Assembly (NCBI RefSeq): GCF_011022235.1 | Contig: NZ_JAAIYP010000007.1 | Coordinates: forward strand, 62,001-126,000 | Origin: Magnetospirillum aberrantis SpK | GTDB taxonomy: Bacteria > Pseudomonadota > Alphaproteobacteria > Rhodospirillales > Magnetospirillaceae | Reading direction: 5' to 3' | DNA length: 64,000 nt | Program-made: the position numbers and the translations under genes | Shown here: positions 9,459 to 18,549 of the stretch, in pieces | How positions within the stretch are numbered: position 1 is the stretch's first letter | Layout: each line of letters starts with the position of its first letter | The notes under the pieces: generated by a model | Told to the model about the DNA's origin: nothing | Seen by the model: the letters and a program-made list of their open reading frames with translations, nothing else | The model's database searches: none

Positions 9459-11352
9459 CTATCCCTTCGCCGCCATCCTGGGTCAGGAACAGATGGTGCT
9501 GGCCCTGCTGCTGACGGCGGTGAACCCGGCCATCGGCGGCGTGGTGGTGCGCGGCCAGAAAGGCACCGCCAAATCCACCGCCGCCCGTGCCCTGGGGGCG
9601 TTGCTGCCACCCGGCGAAGATGGCGGCAAGGCGCCGTTCGTCACCCTGCCGCTTGGCGCCACCGAGGACATGGTGATCGGTTCCTTGGACCTGGAAGCCG
9701 CCATCGCCAACGGCGAAGTGCGGTTCCAGCCCGGTCTTCTGGCCCGCGCCCATGGCGGCGTGCTGTATATCGACGAGGTCAACCTGTTGGACGACCATCT
9801 GGTGGACGGCATCCTGGGAGCCGCAGAAAGCGGCGTCAACCGGGTGGAACGCGAAGGCCAGAGCCGCGCCCATGCCGCCCGCTTCGTGCTGGTCGGCACC
9901 ATGAACCCGGAAGAAGGCGAGTTGCGGCCGCAATTCCTTGACCGGTTCGGACTGGCGGTGGCGGTCGAAGGCGCCGCCGATCCCGAAACCCGCGTCGCCC
10001 TGATGCGCCTGCGCGAGGAATTCGACCGCGACGGCCACGCCTTCGCCCAACGTTTCGCCGCCCAACAGCAAGTCCTTCGCCAACGTCTGGCCCAGGCACG
10101 GCGGCAATTGCCGGAAGTGAGCGTCCCCCGCCGTCTGTTGGCCTTCATCGCCGAAATCTGTCAGCGCAACCATGTGGCCGGCCACCGCGCCGACATCGTC
10201 ATCGAACGTGCGGCCCGCGCCCATGCCGCCTGGAACGGCCGGGCCGAGGTCACCGCCGACGACATCCTGGCGGTGGCCCCCATGGCCTTGCTGCACCGCA
10301 TGCGCGACGCCAACCCCGACATGCCGCCCCCTCCTCCGCCCCCACCGCCATCGGACGAGGACGAACCGGAAGAGGACGAAGAGGACGGCCAGGGCGACCA
10401 TAAAGGCCAAGACGACCATACGGGCCAAGACGAACCGCCACCGCCCGCCGAGGACGAATCCCCCCAGCCACCGCCGGCATCCCCGCCCGAGGACGAGGTC
10501 CAGGCGGTGGGGGCGCCGTTCCCGGTGCGCCGTCTTCAGAACGAAGGGACCGACCGCATGCTGCGCACCGGCTCGGGCCGACGCAGCAGCACCCGCTCGG
10601 CCACCCGCCAGGGACGCTATGTCAAAAGCACGCCGCGCCGCGCCCGCGACGATCTGGCGCTGGACGCCACCATCCGCGCCGCCGCCCCCCACCAGCGTCA
10701 ACGCCGGCAGGAAAGTCCGTCACCGCTGGCCATCCACATCCGCCCCGGCGACATCCGGGAAAAGGTGCGTGAGCGCCGGGTCGGCAATTTGCTGCTGTTC
10801 GCCGTCGATGGTTCCGGTTCCATGGGCGCGCAAAAGCGCATGAGCGAGACCAAGGCGGCGATCATGAGCCTGTTGATGGACGCCTATCAAAAGCGCGACC
10901 GCGTCGCCATGGTGGTGTTCCGGGGACAGTCCGCCCAGGTGGTGCTGCCGCCCACCGGTTCGGTGGAACGTGCCGCCCGGCTGTTGGCCGACCTGCCGGT
11001 GGGGGGGCGCACGCCGCTGTCCTCGGGCCTTGAGGAAACCTCGAAACTGTTGGATCAGGCACGGCGGCGCGACCCGCACGTCCTGCCCCTGGTGCTGGTG
11101 CTGACCGACGGCCGGGCCAATGCCGGCCTGGGCGACGGCCCGCCGCACGAAGAAGCCTTGCGCGTGGCCGCCGCCTTGGGCCAACGCCATCCCCAGGCCC
11201 GTTTCGTGGTGGTGGACACCGAGGCGCCGGGCATGATCCGCCTGGAACTCGCCCGCAAGCTGGCCCTGGCGCTGGGCGCCGACTATCTCGGCACCGGCGA
11301 CCTGAGGGCCGAGGACCTGATTTCCCTGGCAAAGGAGCATCAATCGTGGTGA
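9439..11352 (+). CDS. Magnesium/cobalt chelatase D-like subunit (AAA+ plus VWA domain)
   Basis: The protein is 637 residues. The N-terminal AAA+ module keeps Walker A (GQKGTAKST, residues 39-47), Walker B ([12 protein letters not shown]) and [19 protein letters not shown] linker of about residues 295-350 is proline- and acid-rich ([20 protein letters not shown]), as in BchD/ChlD. The C-terminal VWA domain has an intact MIDAS motif (DGSGS, near residue 457) with VLTDGRAN downstream. With the ChlI-like subunit it would form the two-tier ATPase ring that drives the CobN-type subunit. Unlike many ChlD proteins its Walker A looks functional. ATG at 9439 follows GAGGA and overlaps the preceding gene. 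Whether it serves CobN, the CobN paralog or both cannot be told from sequence. Confidence 0.88.
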   Translation: MTSACADYPFAAILGQEQMVLALLLTAVNPAIGGVVVRGQKGTAKSTAARALGALLPPGEDGGKAPFVTLPLGATEDMVIGSLDLEAAIANGEVRFQPGLLARAHGGVLYIDEVNLLDDHLVDGILGAAESGVNRVEREGQSRAHAARFVLVGTMNPEEGELRPQFLDRFGLAVAVEGAADPETRVALMRLREEFDRDGHAFAQRFAAQQQVLRQRLAQARRQLPEVSVPRRLLAFIAEICQRNHVAGHRADIVIERAARAHAAWNGRAEVTADDILAVAPMALLHRMRDANPDMPPPPPPPPPSDEDEPEEDEEDGQGDHKGQDDHTGQDEPPPPAEDESPQPPPASPPEDEVQAVGAPFPVRRLQNEGTDRMLRTGSGRRSSTRSATRQGRYVKSTPRRARDDLALDATIRAAAPHQRQRRQESPSPLAIHIRPGDIREKVRERRVGNLLLFAVDGSGSMGAQKRMSETKAAIMSLLMDAYQKRDRVAMVVFRGQSAQVVLPPTGSVERAARLLADLPVGGRTPLSSGLEETSKLLDQARRRDPHVLPLVLVLTDGRANAGLGDGPPHEEALRVAAALGQRHPQARFVVVDTEAPGMIRLELARKLALALGADYLGTGDLRAEDLISLAKEHQSW

Positions 11353-12350
11353 ACCCGTCCGGCGCCCGCGCCGTCTATCCTTTCGTCGCCATCGTCGGAC
11401 AGGAGGCCCTGAAGAAAAGCCTGATCCTCAACGTCATCGACCCCAGCCTGTCGGGCGTGCTGATCCGTGGCGAGAAAGGCACCGCCAAGTCAACCGCCGT
11501 GCGTGCGCTGGCCGCTCTTTTGCCCGAGATCGATGTGGTCGAGGGATGCCCGTTCCAAAGCGATCCCCACGACCGCCGCGCCATGGCCCCCGACGCCCGT
11601 GCCCGTTTCGACGCCGGCGAGCGGTTGCCGGTACAACGTCGCAAGGCGCGGGTCGTCGAATTGCCCATCAGCGCCACCGAGGACCGGGTGATCGGCACGC
11701 TGGACCTGGAACACGCATTGAAGGAAGGCGCCAAGCGCATCGAACCGGGCCTGTTGGCCACCGCCAACCGCGGCATCCTTTATGTGGACGAAGTCAACCT
11801 GTTGGACGACCACGTGGTCGACGTCCTGCTGGATTCGGCGGCCATGGGCGTCAACACCATCGAGCGCGAAGGCATCAGCTTCACCCATCCCGCCCGCTTC
11901 ACCCTGGTCGGCACCATGAACCCGGAAGAGGGCGAGTTGCGGCCGCAATTGCTGGACCGTTTCGGTCTTTGCGTGCACGTCGAAGGTCTCTCTTCGCCCG
12001 AGGACCGGGTCGAGGTGGTCAAGCGCCGTGCCGCCTTCGAACGCGACGCCGACGCCTTCGCCGCCCAATGGCGGGAGCAGACCGAAACATTGGGGGCCGA
12101 CATCGCCGCCGCCATGGCCCGTCATCCCATGGTGGAAGCGGAGGATTCCATCCTGCTCGACATCGCCAAACGCTCGTTGGCCATGGGAGTGGACGGCCAC
12201 CGCGCCGACATCGTCATGCTGAAGACCGCCAAGGCGCTGGCCGCCTGGCACGGTCGCGACACGGTGGTTGCCGCCGACGTGGACGAAGCCGCCACCCTGG
12301 CCCTGCCGCATCGCATGCGCCGCCGCCCGTTCGAGGACGTCGTGCGCTGA
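11346..12350 (+). CDS. Magnesium/cobalt chelatase I-like AAA+ ATPase subunit
   Basis: This 334-residue AAA+ protein matches BchI/ChlI in length and motif order: [10 protein letters not shown] at the N-terminus, Walker [10 protein letters not shown] (residues 42-50), the ChlI-specific insertion with CPF and [23 protein letters not shown], Walker [12 protein letters not shown] (about 139-149), and [24 protein letters not shown]. It hydrolyses ATP to power metal insertion with the D and large subunits. The start is a GTG at 11346, or the next GTG at 11349, behind AAAGGAG and overlapping the upstream stop, so the operon is translationally coupled to its end. The gene converges on the 12364-12666 gene with only 13 nt between them. 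Confidence 0.9.
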   Translation: MVNPSGARAVYPFVAIVGQEALKKSLILNVIDPSLSGVLIRGEKGTAKSTAVRALAALLPEIDVVEGCPFQSDPHDRRAMAPDARARFDAGERLPVQRRKARVVELPISATEDRVIGTLDLEHALKEGAKRIEPGLLATANRGILYVDEVNLLDDHVVDVLLDSAAMGVNTIEREGISFTHPARFTLVGTMNPEEGELRPQLLDRFGLCVHVEGLSSPEDRVEVVKRRAAFERDADAFAAQWREQTETLGADIAAAMARHPMVEAEDSILLDIAKRSLAMGVDGHRADIVMLKTAKALAAWHGRDTVVAADVDEAATLALPHRMRRRPFEDVVR

Positions 12351-12363
12351 AATCACGAAGTGG

Positions 12364-12666
12364 TCACCGCCCGCGCGAGGCCCCGTCGATTTCCAGATCC
12401 AGACGGGTCAACGCAGCGTCCAGCTGGGCACGCAGCAGCGCACGCTTGGCCGGGGGAGCCTGGCGCAGTTGGCGCAACAGGTCGTCCGCTTCAAGCAACG
12501 AAGCGTTGACCGACGCCGACGAGACGACCATGGCACGGGCGCGCAGCAATTCGACCTGAGCGGTCTTGCTGGCAAGGTCGGCCTCGTCGGTGGCGGCCTG
12601 ATCGGCGGCCCAGGTCGGGGACACGGCCAACAGGCCGAGGATCAAGGCAAGGCGGAACATGGACAT
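12364..12666 (-). CDS. Small exported alpha-helical protein of the adhesin-export operon
   Basis: I do not recognise a family. The ATG at 12666 (MSMFRLALILGLLAVSPTWA) follows GGAAGGA at a good distance and gives a 100-residue protein with a Sec signal peptide cleaved near residue 20. The mature part is Ala/Leu/Glu/Arg-rich and should be largely helical (ASLLEADDLLRQLRQAPPAKRALLRAQLDAAL). It starts 22 nt after the stop of the M50-HlyD fusion and is the last gene of the minus-strand operon, so a periplasmic accessory role in that module is the simplest guess. Confidence 0.65.
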   Translation of the reverse strand: MSMFRLALILGLLAVSPTWAADQAATDEADLASKTAQVELLRARAMVVSSASVNASLLEADDLLRQLRQAPPAKRALLRAQLDAALTRLDLEIDGASRGR

Positions 12667-12688
12667 GACGGTTCCTTCCAAGAAAGAA

Positions 12689-14779
12689 TCAAACACCCCA
12701 TTCGCGAATCAACACGATCAGCACTGAACGGGCCAAACGGCCCACCAGACTGGAACGTTCGGCGGCGACGGTCAGCGTCCCCATGGTTTCATGGGCGGGG
12801 GGCGAACCGTCCAACGTCACTGTAACCCGAGTGACGGCGCCATCGGGAACAACTTGGCGGCCGACGACACGGCTGGGAATCGGACCGTGGTGAATCGACG
12901 CCAGGGATTCGTCGGCCAGAACCTTGGTCGGGGCCGGATCGACACGCGACACACGTCCCGAACGCCTTCCCTGTTCCGGGATGACCGGAACGAAACGGGC
13001 CTCGGCGTCGGGAGCGATACGCGAAAGATCGCTTTCCGCCACATAGGCGACGGCGACTGGCGGCGCGTCGGCGACCACGATTCCCAGGGCCTGACGCGGC
13101 GACAGCCAGTCACCGGGGGCGATCCCCGGCAACAGGTCGTACACGAAACCGTTTTCCGGGGCGACCAGCACCAAACGGGCGCTTTCCGCCACCAACGCCG
13201 CCAACTCGGCCTCGGCCTTGCGCAGGTCCTCTTGCGCGACCCCGGCCTGCCCCCGCAGAAGCGGATCAAGGGTGGCGGCATCCAGCACGGCGCGCCGTCC
13301 GGCGATCCGGGCGGCGGTCGCCGCCTTGCGCAGTTCGAGATCCGGCGACGAGAACCGCATCAGTTCGGCTCCGGCCTCGACCCGCTGGCCTTGGACAACG
13401 GCGACGGCGTCAAGCCGGGCGGGAAACGGCAAATACAGATCCTTCGTCCGCGCCGGCTTGAGCACCGCCGGCGCCTCCACCGTGCTTTGCCACGGAATCA
13501 GGGCGACCAACAGCGCTCCCCCGACCGCCCCCAGGGTCCAGCGAACCCGCCGGCCCGCCAGGATGGCGGCTTTCATCTGTCCCCACCGCCGCATCTCGTT
13601 CCAGATCGGCAGAATAACGAACCAACCGATCTCGACCACGAACAGCACAACGCCGACGGCCTTGATGAAAAAGTGATAGACAAGCACGGCGATGCCGAGG
13701 AACAGCACCAGCCGATAGACCCACACGGCAACGGCGAAGGCGACCAGGGCGTGACGCCGGGCGGCGGACAAGGGTTCGGGCGGCTGCACCCCCAGACCGA
13801 ACAGCATCTCACGCAACCACCACGTGGCCATGGCGAAGGCACGCGGATGAAGGTTGGGCATCTCCAGCGCGTCCATGGCGATGAAATAACCGTCGAACCG
13901 CATGAAGGGAGACAGGTTGATGACCAGGGAACTGACCCAGGTCAGCGTCGCCAGAACGAAAGCTCCCTGTTTCCACGGTCCCTCGGGCAGGAAGGTCCAG
14001 GCCAGCGTCGCCCAGGCAGCCACCGTCAGCTCGGCGACGATTCCCGCCGATCCCACCTGTAGGCGCTTGCGCCGTTCGGGCATCAGCCAGGTGTCGTTGA
14101 CGTCGGTATAGAGCACCGGCCACATCACCAGGAACGCCACCCCCATGCTGGGAACCCGTCCCCCATGGGTCTTGGCGGTATAGGCATGGGCCAGTTCGTG
14201 AATCACCTTGACCACCGACAGGGCGATCCCATAGCTGACCAGCCCCGACAGCGACAGCGTGTCCACCAGCGAGACGGCGAACAGATCCCATTGCCGCCCG
14301 GCCAGGATCACCCCCAGACCCAGCGCGGCCACGGTGGCGGCGCGGAACCACCCCGAGCCCAGCCACCGCACCAGCGGCAAGGAAGCCCCCAGCCACCGGT
14401 CGGGACGGACCAGCGGAATACGAAAGAACAGATAATGGTGCAAAAGCCAGTGGAACCAGGACTGGCGTTCGGCCTCGGCCCGGGCGATCAGGCGCCGGGT
14501 GTCCTGTGTTCCCTGCGGCTGGGTCAACTGATTGGCGACCAGGAAACGGGCGATGTCGGCGACATCGTCTTCATCGGGATCAAGCGTGGTTTCGTCGCGG
14601 ACCTGGGCGGCGACCGCCGCCGGATCGCCCGCGCCCCAACGCGACAGGATTTCGAAAGCCGGCCAGGACAGGCGGAAGAAGCGGTTGCGAACCGGATCAC
14701 GGATGGTCCAGGTGGGGGCGCCGTCGGGCTCGGCCGGGCCGGGATGCAACGACAATTCGCCGCGCAACGCCGGCAGCAT
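12689..14779 (-). CDS. PqqD-like / M50 site-2-protease-like / HlyD-like fusion membrane protein
   Basis: The predicted 696 residues hold three parts. Residues about 20-90 (WTIRDPVRNRFFRLSWPAF...) resemble the PqqD-type winged-helix peptide-recognition fold. A polytopic membrane region follows, with the zinc protease signature HELAH at 194-198 and a second motif SPFMRFDG with D296, as in site-2 protease (M50) enzymes. After a hydrophobic segment near residue 430 comes a periplasmic HlyD-like part with a lipoyl-type hairpin. Starts are ambiguous: the ATG at 14779 (MLPALRG, after GGGGCGG and just past the upstream stop) or an ATG at 14797. It follows the HlyD-like gene directly. I infer a substrate-recognising membrane platform, perhaps a processing protease, of the adhesin export module; no ATPase is fused or adjacent. 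Confidence 0.82.
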   Translation of the reverse strand: MLPALRGELSLHPGPAEPDGAPTWTIRDPVRNRFFRLSWPAFEILSRWGAGDPAAVAAQVRDETTLDPDEDDVADIARFLVANQLTQPQGTQDTRRLIARAEAERQSWFHWLLHHYLFFRIPLVRPDRWLGASLPLVRWLGSGWFRAATVAALGLGVILAGRQWDLFAVSLVDTLSLSGLVSYGIALSVVKVIHELAHAYTAKTHGGRVPSMGVAFLVMWPVLYTDVNDTWLMPERRKRLQVGSAGIVAELTVAAWATLAWTFLPEGPWKQGAFVLATLTWVSSLVINLSPFMRFDGYFIAMDALEMPNLHPRAFAMATWWLREMLFGLGVQPPEPLSAARRHALVAFAVAVWVYRLVLFLGIAVLVYHFFIKAVGVVLFVVEIGWFVILPIWNEMRRWGQMKAAILAGRRVRWTLGAVGGALLVALIPWQSTVEAPAVLKPARTKDLYLPFPARLDAVAVVQGQRVEAGAELMRFSSPDLELRKAATAARIAGRRAVLDAATLDPLLRGQAGVAQEDLRKAEAELAALVAESARLVLVAPENGFVYDLLPGIAPGDWLSPRQALGIVVADAPPVAVAYVAESDLSRIAPDAEARFVPVIPEQGRRSGRVSRVDPAPTKVLADESLASIHHGPIPSRVVGRQVVPDGAVTRVTVTLDGSPPAHETMGTLTVAAERSSLVGRLARSVLIVLIREWGV

Positions 14780-14781
14780 GT

Positions 14782-16071
14782 TCACCGCCCCAGCCATTGC
14801 CGAACCACCGCAAGCGGGCGCCGAACCAGCCAATAGACCAACGGCACACGGTTTCCGTCCAACCGGGCGGTTCCCTTCAACCCGATCCGGGGATCGGCAC
14901 CGCCGGCGATCGCCGCCCGAACCCGGTGCGCCAACAACCCATCGGGCTGTAGCGTCGCCTCGAAGGCGACATAGCCCAGGGACGCGGCGACCGGAGCCAA
15001 TGGATCGGTATTGAGGAACACGGTCACCGCTCCCCCCGGTGACAGGTCGATCAGGTCGGCGGGGGCCAGCCAGGCCTCGACCTCGACCTGGGCCGGATCG
15101 GCCACCGCCAGAACCCTCTCGCCGACGTTGACCGGTCGGCCGATCCATTCGCTGGGGTCATCCATCACCGCCACCCCGTCGCGCGGCGCCTTGACCTCGG
15201 CCCGGCCCATCACCTCCTGCAACTGGGCCAATTCGGCCTGACGCTCCTCGACCCTGGCCTTGATCACCGCCCAATCGGCCTTGGCCTTGGGGTCGAAAAA
15301 GGCTTGCTGGGTCGCCTGATCCAACTCGGCCATGGCGGTGTCCAGCGCCTTGGCCGCCACCTCCTGCTTGCCGGAAATGGTGGTACGGTCGAAGGTGAAC
15401 AGCAATTGTCCGGCGACAACGGCTTGGTTGGGACGGACCAGCACGGTATCGATGACACCATCCAACGGCGCACGGATCACCGCCGGGTCCTTAGGCACGA
15501 TCTCGGCCGGAGCCAGCACCGAGAGGTGCACAGGAAACAGCAAGACCAACAATCCGGCGGCAACCGCCCCCCATTTCCAGCGCGGCCAGTTGTTCAGGCG
15601 GTCGCGCCATTGCCGCCACGGCGGCGGGCGGTGCAGGGCGGACCAGGCATAGGCGTAGGTCTGGACCAGACGGGACAGCAAGGCGGTGATCGCCTCGTCC
15701 CATGGGTCATCCCGGACCAGCAGCAAGGTGGCGATCCGGGCGCCGTCGGCATCGGCCAAGGCCAGGAACAGCGGCTGTTGCGGCAACCAGTCGGCCCATT
15801 CCGCATGGTCGCTTGGACTGACGCGACGCCCGGCGAGCTCGGCCCGGAACACCCGCTCCAGGAACAGGGCGAAGGGGGCGTTGGTCTCGACGGTGGAAAC
15901 GCCGGACACCGCCACGACCCCGCTTCCGGGAACGAACAAAGCCGCCTGACGGTAACCGACCAGGGCGCGGGTATCGTTGACCATGACGAAGGCCAGTTGC
16001 AGGGCCGTGCGCGCCTTCAGCGCGTGTTCTTCCAGCCCCAACAGAGTGACGAGCGGGGCGACGTCGCTCAT
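14782..16071 (-). CDS. Membrane-anchored HlyD-family adaptor with N-terminal GAF-like cytoplasmic region
   Basis: The 429-residue protein has a cytoplasmic N-terminal region of about 150 residues. It contains LQLAFVMVNDTRALVGYRQAALF, which looks GAF-like. A single transmembrane segment lies at about 168-186. The periplasmic remainder has the HlyD order: a lipoyl half (IRAPLDGVIDTVLVRPNQAVVAGQLLFTFD), a helical hairpin, then VKAPRDGVAVMDDPSEWIGRPVNVGERVL and a beta-barrel part. It would bridge the inner membrane to the TolC-like protein. Its ATG overlaps the upstream stop as ATGA. Together with the adjacent soluble adaptor and the M50 fusion it gives the operon three HlyD-like proteins, more than a classical type I system uses. 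Confidence 0.82.
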   Translation of the reverse strand: MSDVAPLVTLLGLEEHALKARTALQLAFVMVNDTRALVGYRQAALFVPGSGVVAVSGVSTVETNAPFALFLERVFRAELAGRRVSPSDHAEWADWLPQQPLFLALADADGARIATLLLVRDDPWDEAITALLSRLVQTYAYAWSALHRPPPWRQWRDRLNNWPRWKWGAVAAGLLVLLFPVHLSVLAPAEIVPKDPAVIRAPLDGVIDTVLVRPNQAVVAGQLLFTFDRTTISGKQEVAAKALDTAMAELDQATQQAFFDPKAKADWAVIKARVEERQAELAQLQEVMGRAEVKAPRDGVAVMDDPSEWIGRPVNVGERVLAVADPAQVEVEAWLAPADLIDLSPGGAVTVFLNTDPLAPVAASLGYVAFEATLQPDGLLAHRVRAAIAGGADPRIGLKGTARLDGNRVPLVYWLVRRPLAVVRQWLGR

Positions 16072-16784
16072 GGTCCGGTCATTCGTACTTTTCCGGTCAT
16101 GCCGGCCATCAATTCCGGGAAATGACCATTGATCTCGGCGACGATCTTCACGGAATGGCTGACCGAGTCCACACGGGCGCCGAACCGGGCGATCTTGGCC
16201 GGATAGGCTTTGCGGGTTTCATCGACCACGATCTCCACCGTCGTTCCGGCCTTCAGGTTCGGAGCCCAGCCCGAGGGAACGATGAACTCGGCCTCAAGGC
16301 TTGAATCGTCCAGGATATCGAGCAGCGGTTGGCCGGCCTGAACATATTGATGAGCCTGGGCCTTGCGTTCGATCACCCGTCCGGGATAGGGCGCGGTAAC
16401 CGTGCATTTGCTGACCACCGCCTGGGCGGAATTAAGCTTGGCCTGGGCGACGGCTGCGTCGGCGACCGCCTTTTCCACCTCCAGCGCACCGGCCGAATTC
16501 AGTTCCAACAGACGCTTGTGGGCGGCCTTGGACTTGTCGGCGGCAATCAGGATGGCACGGGCCTCGTCCAGTTGGGCACGCTGCAAGGTGCAGTCGAACG
16601 CCACCAGAAGCTGGCCGCCCTGGAACCGTTCACCATCCTTGACGGTGATCTTGTCGATCTTGGCCGGAACCTCGGCCGACAAGGTGGTGGTGCGGGTCGC
16701 CACCAATTGGGCGGGAATGGCGGTTTCCTGGGCCAAGGAAACCGCCGGAAACGTCAGCGCGACGGCAAGAACGACACCGCGCAT
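16068..16784 (-). CDS. Periplasmic adaptor (membrane fusion) protein, HlyD/RND type
   Basis: This short adaptor (238 residues) begins at an ATG at 16784 that overlaps the upstream stop as TGATG; the TTG one codon earlier is less likely. Residues 1-18 are a Sec signal peptide (MRGVVLAVALTFPAVSLA, then QE). The mature protein has the lipoyl half AEVPAKIDKITVKDGERFQGGQLLVAFD, an alpha-hairpin, then CTVTAPYPGRVIERKAQAHQYVQAGQPLLDI and a barrel region. It should dock on the TolC-like protein encoded just upstream. There is no lipobox and no membrane anchor, so it is probably a free periplasmic component. Confidence 0.82.
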   Translation of the reverse strand: MRGVVLAVALTFPAVSLAQETAIPAQLVATRTTTLSAEVPAKIDKITVKDGERFQGGQLLVAFDCTLQRAQLDEARAILIAADKSKAAHKRLLELNSAGALEVEKAVADAAVAQAKLNSAQAVVSKCTVTAPYPGRVIERKAQAHQYVQAGQPLLDILDDSSLEAEFIVPSGWAPNLKAGTTVEIVVDETRKAYPAKIARFGARVDSVSHSVKIVAEINGHFPELMAGMTGKVRMTGP

Positions 16785-17503
16785 CAATGGCCGACCAACA
16801 GGCCACTGGTCAGCCCCGCCTGTTCGGCCAATTCTTCCGCCGACAAACCGGCCAGTTCTTCCGTCACGGCCGGCGCAGCGGCCTCTTGGGGAACGGCCGG
16901 CGCAGCGGCCTCTTGCGGAACAGCCGGCGCAGCGGCCTCTTGCGGAACAGCCGGCACAGCTTCTTGCGGAACGGAAGCCGTTGGCGCGGGACTTGACTCA
17001 GCCGGCTGCGAAGAAGCGGGCGGAACGGCGGAGGAAACCGCCGCATCCATGGCCCGGATACCGTCCGAGATCGCCTCGACGTCGTGGGCGGCCACGGTCT
17101 GCGGGACCGGATCGATGCCCAGCGTCGCCTGTAGCTTGCCGAACGAGGACTGAAGCTGGGCATAGCTTTGGTAACGACGCAATTCGGCGGCGATGGCCGA
17201 GGTCTGGGTGGTGATCTTCTCGATCTCGCTTTGGACGCCGCCCCGGCTCTGATCCCTGGAGGCGGCGGCAAGGCGGGATTCGATCGACCACAGCCGGTCG
17301 GCGCGGTTGTATTGTTTGACCGCGCTGGCGAACTGATGCGACACCACATGCACCTGGGCCAGCACCGCCATGCGCAATGCCACCCGTTTGGCGTTGGCCA
17401 CCTGTTCCGAGGTCTCGGCGTGGTCGATCCGGTCGGGACCGGACAGGATGTTCATCAGGTTCCAAGATATCTTGGCACCAGCCTCGTTCCAGTGGTTGTC
17501 CAT
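16784..17503 (-). CDS. TolC-like outer membrane protein, C-terminal half (separated by apparent frameshift)
   Basis: This frame continues the TolC-like protein whose first part is encoded at 17503-18534. Reading past the apparent start (MDNHWNEAGAKISWNL) into upstream codons gives YDGNSFL, which joins smoothly to the end of the other frame (INFSLSHH). The 'start' Met is therefore probably internal, and a one-nucleotide loss near 17524-17532 splits the gene. The first 130 residues are TolC-type helices and the GKLQATLGIDPVP end. Residues about 155-239 form an unusual tail with near-exact nine-residue repeats VPQEAAAPA and a final helix (EELAGLSAEELAEQAGLTSG). The stop overlaps the adaptor start. 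Confidence 0.7.
   Translation of the reverse strand: MDNHWNEAGAKISWNLMNILSGPDRIDHAETSEQVANAKRVALRMAVLAQVHVVSHQFASAVKQYNRADRLWSIESRLAAASRDQSRGGVQSEIEKITTQTSAIAAELRRYQSYAQLQSSFGKLQATLGIDPVPQTVAAHDVEAISDGIRAMDAAVSSAVPPASSQPAESSPAPTASVPQEAVPAVPQEAAAPAVPQEAAAPAVPQEAAAPAVTEELAGLSAEELAEQAGLTSGLLVGH
16868..16960 (-). repeat. 27-bp tandem repeat in the TolC-like tail
   Basis: A 27-bp unit (on the plus strand GCCGGCGCAGCGGCCTCTTG plus 7 nt) is repeated three times with few changes, followed by a degenerate fourth copy. It encodes VPQEAAAPA repeats. A short in-frame tandem repeat like this can vary in copy number by slippage and would change the length of the periplasmic tail. Confidence 0.8.
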
Positions 17504-18534
17504 CAGAAACGAGTTGCCATCGTATGATGTGACAGCGAGAAATTGATCCCCGGCAGCAATCTCAGGATTTCCTTGCGGGTCTCGTCGATGGCGATGCGGC
17601 TTTGATAATCCTGTTCGCGCAGGTCCGGATTGTTGGTCAGCGCCAGTTCTTCCATCCGCGCGACATCAAGATCGACGGTCGGAACCCCCATCGGACCCGA
17701 GGTGTCCAGGCGGAAATCGGAGCCCGGCGGCAGGTTGACCAACGCCGCCAGCTCGGCCTTGGCACTGGTCAGTTCCTGGTCGATCGCCTCCAGTTGGCGG
17801 ATGCTTTCCAGCAAGGTCTTTTGCACCCGAAGCGAATCGACCGGATCGCGCAGCCGCTCGGCCTCGACCCGTTCGGCATCCTTCAGCGCCGCTTCGGCGG
17901 CCTTGACCGTGCCCTTGACCTTGTCGCGCAATTCCTGGGCGGCGGCGGCACGCCAGAAGGTGAAGCGCACCTCTTGCGCCAGGTTCTGCACCGTGCGGCG
18001 GCGGCGCTCGCTGGCGATCAGCGCCCGGTCGGCGTTCTGGTGGGCGGTGTAATAGGAAACGCCGAAATCCAGGATGTTCCAGGTCAGGCCCAGATCGGCG
18101 GTGATGGCGTCGCGATCCGCCGAATAGGTCGGATTCGCGTTTGACGTGGTCTGGGTGTAGTAATCGCGCGAGCGGGTGGCGTCGGGCTCGGAGCGGCCGG
18201 AATAGCCGGCGTTGGCGGTGATCTTGGGCAGAAGGTCGAAGCGGTCGAGACTGGTCTGCCCCAGGGCCAGCGCCTCCTCCATCATCTTGGCGCGGCGGTC
18301 GAGGTTGTATTTCAACACGCGCGCCAACGCCTGTTCGAGCGTCAGGGGACCGGACAGCGTTTCCTGCCCTTCGAACATGGTGGTGCGGTCGGCCGTCGCC
18401 TTGGTCGCGAACTCGGCCTGGGTGAAAGGCTCGGGTGTCACGGCACAGGCCGCCAACAACGCCAGGGTAGAAACGGTGACGGCCAGACGGGCAACCCGCC
18501 ATCCAGTATGTGAGAAGCGGCTCATGTTAAACAT
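17503..18534 (-). CDS. TolC-like outer membrane lipoprotein, N-terminal part
   Basis: The frame encodes a lipoprotein signal with lipobox LAAC (Cys30), then an OEP/TolC-type body: GPLTLEQALARVLKYNLDRRAKMMEEALALGQTSLD and LLPKITANAGYSGRSEP typical of the first TolC repeat, then WNILDFGVSYYTAHQNADRALIA. It should form the outer membrane exit duct of the export module. The frame ends early at residue 343, within the start of the second half (ILRLLPGINFSLSHH), and the expected continuation lies in the next frame (16784-17503). Start is the ATG at 18534, or at 18525, where AGGGGG is better spaced. The gene begins 15 nt after the giant surface protein gene ends. Confidence 0.75.
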   Translation of the reverse strand: MFNMSRFSHTGWRVARLAVTVSTLALLAACAVTPEPFTQAEFATKATADRTTMFEGQETLSGPLTLEQALARVLKYNLDRRAKMMEEALALGQTSLDRFDLLPKITANAGYSGRSEPDATRSRDYYTQTTSNANPTYSADRDAITADLGLTWNILDFGVSYYTAHQNADRALIASERRRRTVQNLAQEVRFTFWRAAAAQELRDKVKGTVKAAEAALKDAERVEAERLRDPVDSLRVQKTLLESIRQLEAIDQELTSAKAELAALVNLPPGSDFRLDTSGPMGVPTVDLDVARMEELALTNNPDLREQDYQSRIAIDETRKEILRLLPGINFSLSHHTMATRF

Positions 18535-18549
18535 ATCCCCCTGAAGTCA

